The position numbers and the translations under genes were made by a program. From a virus, in the IMG/VR virus record IMGVR_UViG_3300046453_000081, positions 1 through 64,000 of that record: a stretch of 64,000 nt of DNA; one strand, written 5' to 3'. The notes under the pieces are model-generated. The model saw only the letters and a program-made list of their open reading frames with translations. It had not been told where the DNA came from and did not search any database. Of the stretch, positions 8,447 through 17,047 are shown piece after piece; positions within the stretch are counted from its first letter, which is position 1, and each line of letters begins with the position of its first letter.

Positions 8447-9258
8447 CAGATAGCAACCTCAATTCCTTTAATTTGCGAATGCGGGTTATAGCCCTCTAAT
8501 TTAAAATCGTCTACAGTGAAGTCGTAAAAATTCTTTACGTCATGATTAATGATTAACTTTGGTGCTTGTCTAGGCTCTCTGTCTAGTAGTTCTTGAACAT
8601 ATTGTTGATGCTTATTGTATATATGCATATCTTGAACAAAGTGTGCAAACGTACCAACCTCTAATCCACAATGTCCAGCAATCATGTGTGTTAGAATGGC
8701 ATAACCTACAACATTCCAGTTGTTTGCAGTGATGAAATCATTTGAACGCTGTAATAAAGTTAAGTTAACTTTATTATCCTTTACACTAATATGAGTACCA
8801 TAGGCACACTCAATAAGATTCTTTTTAAGCATATCTTCAACATTAAACATGTTGGTCATGATTCTTCTAGATGTTGGATTAGATTGAATAGTCCCTAGAA
8901 CATAATCAATTTGATTCATGAATCCCATCATAGGTTTACTAATTTGATATGCATATGCAAGACCAATAGAACCATTTTCGTCAGCCCATGAATTCCATAT
9001 ATTAGGCTTTAAGTCATTTATGTTGTTAGATTGCCTTTGGAATATCCATAAGATTTCAGCTATTATACTTTTCAATAGTACAGGTCTAATATTTGAAGCA
9101 GGAAACTCTTTAGACAAGTCATACTTATTCATAACTTGTAGTATACGTTTTGTTTTGGGTTTTTCTCCATTCTCCCATACAGCACGATTATCAATTTCCC
9201 ATTCTTGTTCATTAATTTCCATTAAATTCTCTCTGAAGATTATATCTGCTCTAGACAC
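8446..9258 (-). CDS. thyA: Thymidylate synthase
   Basis: Converts dUMP to dTMP. 270 residues; WSDENG/WADENGSIGLAYAYQ region, PTSRRIMTNMFN (phosphate-binding arginines), LIECAYGTH with the catalytic Cys, LQRSND, and QDMHIY near residue 212. The C-terminus IEVAI matches the Bacillus ThyA type (F/IEVAV). Together with DHFR, Tdk, dUTPase and the deoxyribosyltransferase it forms a dTTP supply set. Confidence 0.95.
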   Translation of the reverse strand: MSRADIIFRENLMEINEQEWEIDNRAVWENGEKPKTKRILQVMNKYDLSKEFPASNIRPVLLKSIIAEILWIFQRQSNNINDLKPNIWNSWADENGSIGLAYAYQISKPMMGFMNQIDYVLGTIQSNPTSRRIMTNMFNVEDMLKKNLIECAYGTHISVKDNKVNLTLLQRSNDFITANNWNVVGYAILTHMIAGHCGLEVGTFAHFVQDMHIYNKHQQYVQELLDREPRQAPKLIINHDVKNFYDFTVDDFKLEGYNPHSQIKGIEVAI

Positions 9259-9291
9259 GATTACACTCCTTCAAAACCAACTCTTGTCAAA

Positions 9292-9762
9292 TTAGCTTAA
9301 CTTATAAAATAAATCGAATTTTTTACCTCTTATCAAAATATCATTATTTCTTATAATTTCAATTTGATAATTGCTAGTGCGAAAGTGATAGTAATCCCTA
9401 GTAGAAGCTATCTTTAATATGTTATCAGTTCCAATTAGATTGATAAACATATCGCCAATAAGTTGAATTGATAAGTCCGTTGCAATCAATAACTTTATGG
9501 GTTCAACATTAGCATTCTTCTTTTTCTTAACTAACTTTAATTCATCTTGAACCAAACTGACTGTTCTTAGAATTTCACTTTTTGATTTGATGTGTGTTGG
9601 GTCAGCAATCGCATAACTATATTGCAAATCCAATAATGCCCTCACATTAAATTCCTTGATAAATGGAATTTCAAATTCATCTTTCCACTTCTCCAACTCT
9701 CGCTCTACATACTCTTTTCTAGTAATCGCTCTCTCACTCTTATCATTCAAAATCTCAGTCAT
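9292..9762 (-). CDS. Hypothetical protein, 156 aa
   Basis: Mostly helical, with a charged N-terminus (TRKEYVERELEKWKDEF), a Lys-run in the middle (LVKKKKNANVE) and a beta-rich C-terminus. No recognised family. It lies between the Gp157-like gene and thyA, same direction. Confidence 0.75.
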   Translation of the reverse strand: MTEILNDKSERAITRKEYVERELEKWKDEFEIPFIKEFNVRALLDLQYSYAIADPTHIKSKSEILRTVSLVQDELKLVKKKKNANVEPIKLLIATDLSIQLIGDMFINLIGTDNILKIASTRDYYHFRTSNYQIEIIRNNDILIRGKKFDLFYKLS

Positions 9763-9787
9763 TCAAAATCTCTCCTCTACTAATATA

Positions 9788-10348
9788 TTATTTTATTTGT
9801 AATGAACTATTATTGTTCACTAGCTTTACGCCTAAATCTTTTAATTCAACTTCATCTAAGTCTTTAAAATCTCCAATTAATTCTTTAACATGTTTTAGCA
9901 TGTCTGCCTTACGAACACAGGATTCATCACGTTTTTGTGGCTTATCCCATTCTGTTGGCACTTTGTCAATATTGACAATTTGAAGTGTTGGAGGATTCTT
10001 TTTAAACCCAACATTACCGATTGAGGTCTGAATTTTCTTTTTGTTCTTGTGATTGTAGCCAAGTGATGACAACATTGTAGCCAAGTAATTATGTAAGCCT
10101 TCCATTTTTTTCTTGGTTGACTTTTCAAGTTTATCAAGCCTTTGTTTTTCAGCCTTGTACATTTCAACGTTTGCTTCTAAGTTCTTTATGTATTTCGCAA
10201 TGTTTTCTACTTTTTGAGTCAAGTCAATATCTATCAAACTATTAAGATATTGCTCTACTGCTTCAAAGGTTGCATCCCCTTCATCCATTGCTTCAAGTAC
10301 AACTTCTAACTGTTTAATGTTTTCAGCTATTTCGTACAGTTTTGGCAT
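9788..10348 (-). CDS. Gp157-family phage protein
   Basis: 186 residues matching the siphovirus Gp157 family: MPKLYEIAENIKQLEVV start, a long coiled coil (residues 50-90, ENIAKYIKNLEANVEMYKAEKQRL), then YNHKNKKKIQTSIGNVGFKKNPP and VPTEWDKP. The family (named from a Streptococcus thermophilus phage resistance locus) is common in early regions beside ssDNA-binding or recombination genes; function is not settled. Confidence 0.85.
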   Translation of the reverse strand: MPKLYEIAENIKQLEVVLEAMDEGDATFEAVEQYLNSLIDIDLTQKVENIAKYIKNLEANVEMYKAEKQRLDKLEKSTKKKMEGLHNYLATMLSSLGYNHKNKKKIQTSIGNVGFKKNPPTLQIVNIDKVPTEWDKPQKRDESCVRKADMLKHVKELIGDFKDLDEVELKDLGVKLVNNNSSLQIK

Positions 10349-10362
10349 TTTTTACACTCTCC

Positions 10363-10719
10363 TTAGTTTTTCTTGTATTTTTCTACCATAATCAACATTG
10401 CAAAAGCCATGCCTTCATTGATGATTTCTAAAATCATATATCCCCAAGCACCAAACATAAAAAATGTTACAGTAGCATTGATAAGCATTAGGGTTAATGC
10501 AATGTTCAAATATCGCCAAAAATCTAAATTTATTCCTTCAACTTTTTTTGTTAAATAGGTCTGTTTCAGTTGAGGAAAATAACACCAAGTTAAATATGTG
10601 GTTGATAGTACAGGCAGTCCATTAAGTAAAACTTGAACATGACCACTCACTAAACTGTAAAGCACTCCTAATGCAATAATTATTACCTGTCCATAAAATA
10701 ATCTGTCCTTGTTAATCAT
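10363..10719 (-). CDS. PQ-loop (SemiSWEET-like) membrane protein
   Basis: 118 residues with about four hydrophobic segments. Segment two carries CYFPQLKQTYLTKKVEGINLDFW, the PQ motif followed by the K.. EG.S/N..FW pattern of PQ-loop/SemiSWEET transporters. Half-transporters of this fold dimerise to pass sugars or other small solutes. One of two SWEET-fold proteins here (the other is PnuC). Substrate cannot be read from sequence. Confidence 0.75.
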   Translation of the reverse strand: MINKDRLFYGQVIIIALGVLYSLVSGHVQVLLNGLPVLSTTYLTWCYFPQLKQTYLTKKVEGINLDFWRYLNIALTLMLINATVTFFMFGAWGYMILEIINEGMAFAMLIMVEKYKKN

Positions 10720-10760
10720 TAATTCAATTCTCCCTTATTTCTCTCTGCTTTATAAATATA

Positions 10761-11663
10761 TTACATATTAATACTGTCTCTACATTCTGTAGCTTCATTT
10801 TCGTCTAAGAAAAATTTCCACCCATTATGGCTGTTTCTCTTTCTATCTAAACACATGCTTATATTGCCCTCGCTTAGATTGTATTGTTTAGCGAAGTTTT
10901 TCGCTCCAACAACTCTAACAATTTCAAGTGTTTTTAGATTTAGTGCAAAGAATTTTTTCAACCCATGTTCATATTTCTTCAGTAAAGATTCAAACGATTC
11001 ACTTGCATCACCAAATGTCCAACCCTTATGTCTAAAATGTCCGCCCTTGTTTAATAAGCTGTAAACTTGTCCACATTGTAATCCATTTTCTTCACAGAAC
11101 TTTTTTACATTTCTACCTTCAAAAAATTTACCTTCAGGAGAGATTGCTTTAAAACTCCTAGTGCTAGAGTTTTCTTCTATATTTCTACTTCTACTGACAA
11201 ACATACACGTATCTAGTGAATATGTCTTATTTGCAACCTCTTTTTGTCTAATGTCTTTGTCAAGTTGTAGTTCGCCTGAGTAAAATTTATCTTCATCGTA
11301 ACCAATAATATCAACTATGTCGTTATGGAAATTTGTATAATTAAGCCATCTCTCACAAACCGTTATACCTTTTGCTCCGTAATTTTTAAATGAAGCGTTA
11401 GTCGGACTGTAACATCTGCCTAGCAAACCTCTCCAAAGACTAATAATTTTTTTATCAGTTTGACCGAACATATCACCCAAGAAACCTACTCCATATACTT
11501 TAGGTTTATAGTAATCTTTAACTAGGTTTTGTCTAACACAGCTTCTATCAGCTTCATATTCAAAACCTGTTTCTAAGAATCTTATCCAATAGAATTTCTT
11601 GTGTCGTTGTTTTTTCTCAATTCTAGTTATTCTTTCGACAATATATTTTCCATAATTTTCCAT
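10761..11663 (-). CDS. HNH-like homing endonuclease with NUMOD repeats
   Basis: About 300 residues. The central segment ISLWRGLLGRCYSPTN ... FKNYGAKGITVCERW ... LDKDI ... YSLDTCMFVSRSRN is the widespread phage HNH-like 'W.gm..RC..p....y..YG.rGI.vc..W' domain, where the usual D-R-I-N-N section is altered. Two C-terminal NUMOD1-like helix-turn-helix units (KFCEENGLQCGQVYSLLN and NFAKQYNLSEGNISMCL) should bind DNA. Start uncertain: ATG 11663 or TTG 11684, both with weak ribosome binding sites. Confidence 0.75.
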   Translation of the reverse strand: MENYGKYIVERITRIEKKQRHKKFYWIRFLETGFEYEADRSCVRQNLVKDYYKPKVYGVGFLGDMFGQTDKKIISLWRGLLGRCYSPTNASFKNYGAKGITVCERWLNYTNFHNDIVDIIGYDEDKFYSGELQLDKDIRQKEVANKTYSLDTCMFVSRSRNIEENSSTRSFKAISPEGKFFEGRNVKKFCEENGLQCGQVYSLLNKGGHFRHKGWTFGDASESFESLLKKYEHGLKKFFALNLKTLEIVRVVGAKNFAKQYNLSEGNISMCLDRKRNSHNGWKFFLDENEATECRDSINM

Positions 11664-11695
11664 TTTCCCGAACTGTACCCACAAAATCCACGAGT

Positions 11696-12169
11696 TTACC
11701 CCATTTCTTTTATAGTCTCAACCAATTCATCAACAGATGTACATATTTTACCATTTGATTTTTTAATTATTCCAATCACAAATAAATTAAAGTATCTCCA
11801 CTGTAACTCAAAAGGGTCTTCTATAAAAGCGTCTATTTTTTCTTTATTATTTCTTCCTTGTGTTCTAATGTCTGTAGATAAGGCAACTATTTTTTTTCCA
11901 CTCTCAAACGCTATGCCTAACTCCACCAACATTCCTTCATCCATACTGTCTAAAACTGCTATAAATAAATCTGATTCATACAACTCTTTTAAATCACCAT
12001 CTACTATCATTATACTATTTGCGAATTGACTTTTATCGTTGATTGAATTATTTTCCATTGGATTGTAAAGTTTTAAAGAAGGAATTGCACTTCTAATTTC
12101 TTTTGCAATTAATTCATTAACAATCCTATTCCCCAAGTCAAACAAATTGTTAGCTAAATAGCCTTTCAT
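11696..12169 (-). CDS. Nucleoside 2-deoxyribosyltransferase
   Basis: 157 residues. Begins MKGYLANNLFD (Rossmann-like N-terminus of the family), contains DLFIAVLDSMDEGMLVELGIAFESGK, where the Glu of VELG is the expected nucleophile, and ends with a helical VDELVETIKEM. Transfers deoxyribose between bases or hydrolyses deoxynucleosides, supporting nucleotide salvage alongside tdk and thyA. Confidence 0.88.
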   Translation of the reverse strand: MKGYLANNLFDLGNRIVNELIAKEIRSAIPSLKLYNPMENNSINDKSQFANSIMIVDGDLKELYESDLFIAVLDSMDEGMLVELGIAFESGKKIVALSTDIRTQGRNNKEKIDAFIEDPFELQWRYFNLFVIGIIKKSNGKICTSVDELVETIKEMG

Positions 12170-12197
12170 ACTATCACCACACTTTCAATATATATTT

Positions 12198-12938
12198 TTA
12201 CTCTTTGCCTTCAACTTTTTTCAAAACACTTTTTAGTGATTCTCCAATAGTTTCAGAACTAGCTTTTATTGAATCCCCCATAATTTGAACACTATTTTTT
12301 ATTTCAGCATCCATATATGACATCATTTGTCCTGTAGAACGATAACTCATTACCATTTCACTAGCATTGAGGATTGCTGATTTTGTACCAAATCCATCAG
12401 CGACAAAATTCCCCGCATGAATACCTTTAATGCCCAAGCTAGTAGCTTCACCAATTGCATCTTGGTTAGCACCTAAATAAATAAATTGCCAATTATATTT
12501 ATCAGTTTGGTGTGAAATTTTGTCCATTATAATGCTTCTCGTGTATTCTCTTGAAGAATTCTCTTGTCCATCAGTCAAAATAGCAAAAACTACATTTTCA
12601 GGTTTTTCATCTTCGTGAGTTTTGCTCAACCTATTCCCAACACTATCAATCATGTTGCCAATAGTATCTAAAAGTGCAGTTCCACCTGAAGGTATGAATG
12701 TTTCTTCGCTTAACAATTCAACTTCGTTAATGTCTCTGCCTTCAAACACGACTTGATGACTAGGTGTTTTATAGCAACTGCTAGAAAACAATACCAATGT
12801 CATTTTAGCTTCGCCATCTAATTTCTTCTGTTCTTCTACAAAACTGTTAAATCCACCAATTGCATCTTGTTTAATGCCCCACATTGAACCACTTTTATCT
12901 AATATAAAAACTATTTCCGTTAAGCCCTTTTTAGTCAA
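12198..12938 (-). CDS. Von Willebrand factor A domain protein
   Basis: 246 residues forming one cytoplasmic VWA domain: VFILDKSGSMWG (MIDAS DxSxS, residues 11-22), the threonine in PSGGTALLDTIG and AILTDGQEN (third MIDAS Asp). No signal peptide or membrane helix. After the domain come YLGANQDAIGEATSLGI and a helical tail. VWA domains bind partners through a metal ion; here no AAA+ MoxR-type partner is adjacent, so the partner is unknown. Confidence 0.88.
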   Translation of the reverse strand: MTKKGLTEIVFILDKSGSMWGIKQDAIGGFNSFVEEQKKLDGEAKMTLVLFSSSCYKTPSHQVVFEGRDINEVELLSEETFIPSGGTALLDTIGNMIDSVGNRLSKTHEDEKPENVVFAILTDGQENSSREYTRSIIMDKISHQTDKYNWQFIYLGANQDAIGEATSLGIKGIHAGNFVADGFGTKSAILNASEMVMSYRSTGQMMSYMDAEIKNSVQIMGDSIKASSETIGESLKSVLKKVEGKE

Positions 12939-12954
12939 TTTAATTTCCTCCTTA

Positions 12955-13119
12955 CTATTGTTTTTCTATTTCTTTGATTGTCACAAATTTATTATTGAAT
13001 CGCTCATAGCCTTTGCCAGTGAACTCCTCATAAGACTGTGGTGATTTACCATTGTATTGTGGTGCGAACTCCTCATTGTTCATCCTTGCTTCCATTCTAC
13101 GTTCTCTACGATTTTTCAT
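12955..13119 (-). CDS. Hypothetical basic protein, 54 aa
   Basis: ATG 13119 follows AGGAGTGG. The N-terminus is strongly basic (MKNRRERRMEARM) and the rest polar. It fills the space between the VWA and RNA ligase genes. No known family. Confidence 0.65.
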   Translation of the reverse strand: MKNRRERRMEARMNNEEFAPQYNGKSPQSYEEFTGKGYERFNNKFVTIKEIEKQ

Positions 13120-13149
13120 TAATAATCCACTCCTAATTATATTTATTAT

Positions 13150-14445
13150 TTAGATTGCTTCCTCTTCTAAGCTTTCAGCTTCCTCAATGTCTAATATGTC
13201 ATCAGCTTTTACAATAGATTCTAAACATTTGAAATTAAAGTTCTTGTGCTTAAACGCTGTAAACTTTTGTTTATTGTCAATTCGTACTATAACTCCTTCT
13301 CTAATATGGGATTTACCAATTGGGTCAGCACCATCTTCAAATTTTCTCACTCTTTCCAGTAAATCTTCTCTAGATGTGAATAAGAATTTGTCTAGAATAG
13401 GTACAAAGTTAACAGCCATTTGCTCACAACGTAATTTGACTAATTCTGTAGGGTAATCAATAATCTGACCATCTTCATTTGTCATTGTTATTCTATAAAC
13501 ATAAATTTCACTCTGACCTGTTCCACAACCATATGTAAAACGTGTCTTATTGCCATATTGTTTGATAAACTCTTTGTCTTTAGTTTTCTTATTGTCACAT
13601 TCAGGCATAATTAATTGGTCTTCTTTTGTGAACCCTACCACCTCATAGTAAGCGCACTCCCCTTTATGAAGCTTGCCCGCAAAAAAATCATGCCATTGCT
13701 GTCTAAACTCATTTCCACCGTAGAATCCACCACTGTAGTTTTCTAAGGTGACTCGTCTAGTCCCACTGATATAGTCCCATGTCTTTTTTGATTTGAATTT
13801 AAACCCTATTTTATTTAACACTTGTTGGAGTAGATTAACAGTCTTTTTCTTAATTGTGTGTGCAGTACGCTGAGATGTTCCATGAAGTTTAAGTGTGATG
13901 TAACATAAATCCCCTTCTTTAAACTGTTGAGTATTATATGCCAATTGTGATGTATCTACATGCTGTTCGAATAATGGATATGATTCTTTTGGGGCTTTCT
14001 TTTTTACTTTTGTAGTATTTACTGAATTGCTGTTAACTTTACGTTTAGGTACATATTTTTCACAAATCAACACTCCCTTAAGAGTTGTAATTGTGTCACC
14101 CTCTTTGAGAGTGGAAATATTACAAAAACTAGAAAGAGATTCAATAGGTACATACAAACCATCTGATTTTTCGCCACGCAATTTTAGGCTTGTAATATGT
14201 CTTCTCTCATAGTCAAGATAACCGCCCATAGGATAACCATTTTCATCTTTTCTTAATAGATTGTTTGCCCTTGCAAATTCAAGTCCTAATTTACCATCTG
14301 TTGGAAAATATACTCCAAGGTCACCCTCATTAACATCTAAGCCAACAATAACAGAATTTCCAAATAGTGTAGCAACTTGTAATCTATCAGCATTTTCATG
14401 TTTTCTTAATTCTTTAATTCTAGTAACATATCCGCAATAACTCAT
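13150..14445 (-). CDS. ATP-dependent RNA ligase
   Basis: 431 residues. The nucleotidyltransferase core has motif I as TLKLHGTSQR, giving catalytic Lys near residue 186, motif IIIa-like CAYYEVVGF, motif IV REGVIVRI and motif V FTAFKHKNFNFK. An N-terminal domain of ~130 residues (YVTRIKELRKHENADRLQVATLFG) resembles the OB-fold tRNA-binding type domain seen in DraRnl-like ligases. It probably seals broken host or phage RNA. Partner enzymes in the window are the polynucleotide kinase-HD protein (41955) and the nucleotidyltransferases. Confidence 0.88.
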   Translation of the reverse strand: MSYCGYVTRIKELRKHENADRLQVATLFGNSVIVGLDVNEGDLGVYFPTDGKLGLEFARANNLLRKDENGYPMGGYLDYERRHITSLKLRGEKSDGLYVPIESLSSFCNISTLKEGDTITTLKGVLICEKYVPKRKVNSNSVNTTKVKKKAPKESYPLFEQHVDTSQLAYNTQQFKEGDLCYITLKLHGTSQRTAHTIKKKTVNLLQQVLNKIGFKFKSKKTWDYISGTRRVTLENYSGGFYGGNEFRQQWHDFFAGKLHKGECAYYEVVGFTKEDQLIMPECDNKKTKDKEFIKQYGNKTRFTYGCGTGQSEIYVYRITMTNEDGQIIDYPTELVKLRCEQMAVNFVPILDKFLFTSREDLLERVRKFEDGADPIGKSHIREGVIVRIDNKQKFTAFKHKNFNFKCLESIVKADDILDIEEAESLEEEAI

Positions 14446-14474
14446 TGGTTCATGCTCCTTTTGTTTGTTTTATT

Positions 14475-14711
14475 TTAAATACTAATATTAAATTCTTCTA
14501 ATATATTAATGATATTCTCATTGGTTATTTGTTCGAATTCATATTCATCCCAAATATCAATTATACCCTGTGTAACGAAATCAAAATCTAACACGCCACG
14601 TAATGCTTGAACTAGTTTTTTAAGAGACTCATACATCTCAGAATGTACTGACTGTTCGCAACAAAGATATAATAATCTACCAATCTCCAAACTGACTACA
14701 TCTTTTTTCAT
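14475..14711 (-). CDS. Hypothetical protein, 78 aa
   Basis: Helical acidic protein (MKKDVVSLEIGRLLYLCCEQ...), no motif recognised. In the same-direction chain below the 115-aa gene. Confidence 0.7.
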   Translation of the reverse strand: MKKDVVSLEIGRLLYLCCEQSVHSEMYESLKKLVQALRGVLDFDFVTQGIIDIWDEYEFEQITNENIINILEEFNISI

Positions 14712-14728
14712 ATTTTTATCTCCTTAAA

Positions 14729-15076
14729 CTATTTATTGCTATACAATGTTGAGTTAGCAAGGAATGCACCCTTCCAGTTGAATTCATCATTGATTATTTG
14801 TTCATATTCATATTCGTTTAATTTAATAGTGTCATTTACATGGCATGTAATCATATTGATATATTTGTCATACTCTTTAATAAAATTTTGTGGTTTAGAT
14901 GGTTCTTGTGGTCTTTGTCCAGTTCCACCATAATTGACCCAATCTTTCATTTTTTCACTATGTTCTTCCATTTTTAATTTCCAACCATCTAATTGGTCTT
15001 TGTATTCAAGAATATGTTTTGCTTTATTAGTCCCAAGGGTTTTTAATACAACACTTTTAAACATTGTAATATCCAT
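14729..15076 (-). CDS. Hypothetical protein, 115 aa
   Basis: Helical, with a Gly/Pro-rich middle (NYGGTGQRPQEPSKPQN) that may be a linker between two helical parts. No family recognised. Confidence 0.7.
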   Translation of the reverse strand: MDITMFKSVVLKTLGTNKAKHILEYKDQLDGWKLKMEEHSEKMKDWVNYGGTGQRPQEPSKPQNFIKEYDKYINMITCHVNDTIKLNEYEYEQIINDEFNWKGAFLANSTLYSNK

Positions 15077-15109
15077 TTTGACTCCTCCTTCGAATTGTAT
15101 TTAATCTAT

Positions 15110-15442
15110 TTATTTGATAAGACTGAACCTCTTAATTAATTGACCATTTTCTTGTAATTTGTACCCAAAGAAATCATCCACTTCTCTAGCCCAAACTCTA
15201 TCAGTGTCATAGTCCTTCTCGGATTGATAAATAACATGTGGGTATTCAGAATCAATAAACATAACTCCATCCAACCCATACAGTTCAACGTCATGAGTGT
15301 TTTCATGATACCTTGCTGTGCCTAGAAGGTCTAAGCTTTGAACAGTTTTGAATGATAGGTTACCATCTCTTAGTGGAAAAGCAATTCCTTGAAAGAAATA
15401 TTCTCCACCTTTGCAATGTTTATATTTGTCTGCATATCTCAT
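15110..15442 (-). CDS. DUF1653-like protein
   Basis: 110 residues. DKYKHCKGGEYFFQGIA near the N-terminus and later YQS.....DRVWAREVDDFFGY match the layout of DUF1653 (short beta domain 'YRHYKGG.Y...G.A...VVY....WvRP...F'). Function of the family unknown. ATG follows GGAGGGG. Confidence 0.7.
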   Translation of the reverse strand: MRYADKYKHCKGGEYFFQGIAFPLRDGNLSFKTVQSLDLLGTARYHENTHDVELYGLDGVMFIDSEYPHVIYQSEKDYDTDRVWAREVDDFFGYKLQENGQLIKRFSLIK

Positions 15443-15475
15443 TTATCTATCCCCTCCTATCATCGTATAGCGTCA

Positions 15476-15571
15476 TTAATCAAACCAATTCCAATCATCT
15501 GTATCTATGATGAAAACCCCGAAAACTATCACCAAAACAATAATTATAACAATTGTCCAAAACGTCCCCAT
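15476..15571 (-). CDS. Tiny membrane protein ending in DDWNWFD (copy 1)
   Basis: 31 residues: MGTFWTIVIIIVLVIVFGVF spans the membrane, followed by an acidic aromatic tail DTDDWNWFD. ATG 15571 has an excellent AAGGAGGG. A clear paralogue lies at 30551-30643 (MGTFWTIVIM... DDWDWFD), which makes it very likely to be translated. Confidence 0.75.
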   Translation of the reverse strand: MGTFWTIVIIIVLVIVFGVFIIDTDDWNWFD

Positions 15572-15628
15572 CTCTTCGCCCTCCTTCGGAATATTAGTCA
15601 AATGAACACTTTGTTTCGTAATGTGTCG

Positions 15629-15781
15629 TTAACCCCTTAATCGTTCCATCTGTTCATCATTTAAAATAATAGTTGTATCTTCAAAAACAATTTTATGAAC
15701 AAGTTCGCTATTATCAGTATGGCAAGAAATAAAAACCAATTTATCATCTCTTAAATCAATAGTGGTACGTTCCTTTTTCAC
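15629..15781 (-). CDS. Hypothetical protein, 50 aa, GTG start
   Basis: GTG 15781 with AAGGAG eight bases upstream. Short beta-rich protein (KKERTTIDLRDDKLVFISCH) with an acidic C-terminal half. No family recognised. Confidence 0.6.
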   Translation of the reverse strand: MKKERTTIDLRDDKLVFISCHTDNSELVHKIVFEDTTIILNDEQMERLRG

Positions 15782-15825
15782 AATTTTCACTCCTTCATCT
15801 TTTGTTTCGAAAGCGTCTTCTCTAC

Positions 15826-16101
15826 TTATCTTCTTTTTCTCTTTTTTGGATAAGAATTACTTAGCAAAGCCCAAGATGGAAATATAACTAAGAATGCAGA
15901 TATGTAACCTGACAAGCCTGCACACATTATTTTTACAATGCTCCAAGCGATAAGGCTTGCGTTTATAACTCCGTTTTTCACCAATAAACTAACAGCTTCA
16001 ATAAGTCCAATAATTCCACCAACAAAACACACCCAAAGTCCCACATAAACACCTAGTGCAATACCCGCAATGATTCCAAATATACCTATAACCGTTCTCA
16101 T
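15826..16101 (-). CDS. Membrane protein, three predicted helices
   Basis: 91 residues, hydrophobic almost throughout: Gly-rich first helices (IFGIIAGIALGVYVGLWVCFVGGIIGLIEAV), then a helix around residues 65-80, ending in a basic tail PKKRKRR. Possible small phage membrane regulator or superinfection factor, but nothing specific supports this. Confidence 0.7.
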   Translation of the reverse strand: MRTVIGIFGIIAGIALGVYVGLWVCFVGGIIGLIEAVSLLVKNGVINASLIAWSIVKIMCAGLSGYISAFLVIFPSWALLSNSYPKKRKRR

Positions 16102-16114
16102 TTAATCACCCCTT

Positions 16115-16372
16115 TTAGACAATGTGTTTTTTTACAACTTTACCGAATAAAATATCCATATCTTCCAAACTATCAAATTCAATAATGAATAAATTGTCAA
16201 AATATTTTCCTTTTGGGAAGGTAATCATATGACCGTAAGGTTTGCATAATACTTTCTTCTTCTTGTTCCAATCATAACGATATGCGTTACCTCTTTCGAA
16301 AATCATTGCATAGTGAACGAGTTGTATATCATTTGTTAATAGTGGAAAATGCTTTTTAAATCTTTTCTTCAT
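16115..16372 (-). CDS. Hypothetical protein, 85 aa
   Basis: Basic N-terminus (MKKRFKKHF), then a beta-rich core with YRYDWNKKKKVLCKPYGHM. Its start overlaps the end of the 16356-16763 gene, suggesting coupled translation. Not recognised. Confidence 0.7.
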   Translation of the reverse strand: MKKRFKKHFPLLTNDIQLVHYAMIFERGNAYRYDWNKKKKVLCKPYGHMITFPKGKYFDNLFIIEFDSLEDMDILFGKVVKKHIV

Positions 16373-16763
16373 CTTTGCTCTCTCCTATCTTGTCTTTATT
16401 TAATAATTCCCAACTAATCATAAGAACTTCTTGAATAAAATCTTTCTCAGCTTGGTCTTTTGGAACTGAATAATGACCAACTTCGTTTTTTCCATAATAG
16501 CTAGATGCTATGTTAAATAAATGTTCTAATAAATCTTTATCTCTAGGCTCTGTTTCTCTATTTAATTTTTTCTTTCTTTCATTCAATGATATTTGAAGCT
16601 TAATAATAAAGTCTTGTATTTCATCGTCAGACATATAGATATAGATACCATCGTCACCACCACTATTTTCAATAGCAATATGAGTTGTACCTTTTGACAT
16701 AGTATCCTGACCAACACAAACATCTGTTTCATTTGGACTGTAGGAGTTATATATTACGTTCAT
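16356..16763 (-). CDS. Hypothetical protein, 135 aa
   Basis: N-terminal beta-rich half with TTHIAIENSGGDDGIYIYM, C-terminal helical half with many Lys/Glu. No recognisable domain. Confidence 0.7.
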   Translation of the reverse strand: MNVIYNSYSPNETDVCVGQDTMSKGTTHIAIENSGGDDGIYIYMSDDEIQDFIIKLQISLNERKKKLNRETEPRDKDLLEHLFNIASSYYGKNEVGHYSVPKDQAEKDFIQEVLMISWELLNKDKIGESKDEEKI

Positions 16764-16765
16764 AA

Positions 16766-17002
16766 TTAATATTCTTCCTCAATGGAGATTTCGTTAATGT
16801 CCCCTAAGTAAATATTGCCTTGAACTACTTTTTCAAGCATTTCCCACTCGTAATCAAGCCATTCTGTTTCATCGCCCTTGTCTTCAATACTTAGTGATAA
16901 ATCAGCATCAAATAATTTTTCTTTTGCTTCTTCTTCATTTTCCGCTTTTACACCAACCATCAGTTTTACCAGTACTGGAACTTCAATATAGAAATCTTTC
17001 AA
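16766..17002 (-). CDS. Hypothetical acidic protein, 78 aa, TTG start
   Basis: The frame is open to 17044, but GGGAGG lies seven bases before TTG 17002, so the product starts (M)KDFYIEVPVLVKLMV. The pattern V.V.AENEEEAKEKL resembles short alpha-beta domains seen in many phage small proteins. No function assigned. Confidence 0.7.
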   Translation of the reverse strand: MKDFYIEVPVLVKLMVGVKAENEEEAKEKLFDADLSLSIEDKGDETEWLDYEWEMLEKVVQGNIYLGDINEISIEEEY

Positions 17003-17047
17003 TCTAATTCCTCCCTGTCGCTGTGTTTTTTTATTCAAATACATATT

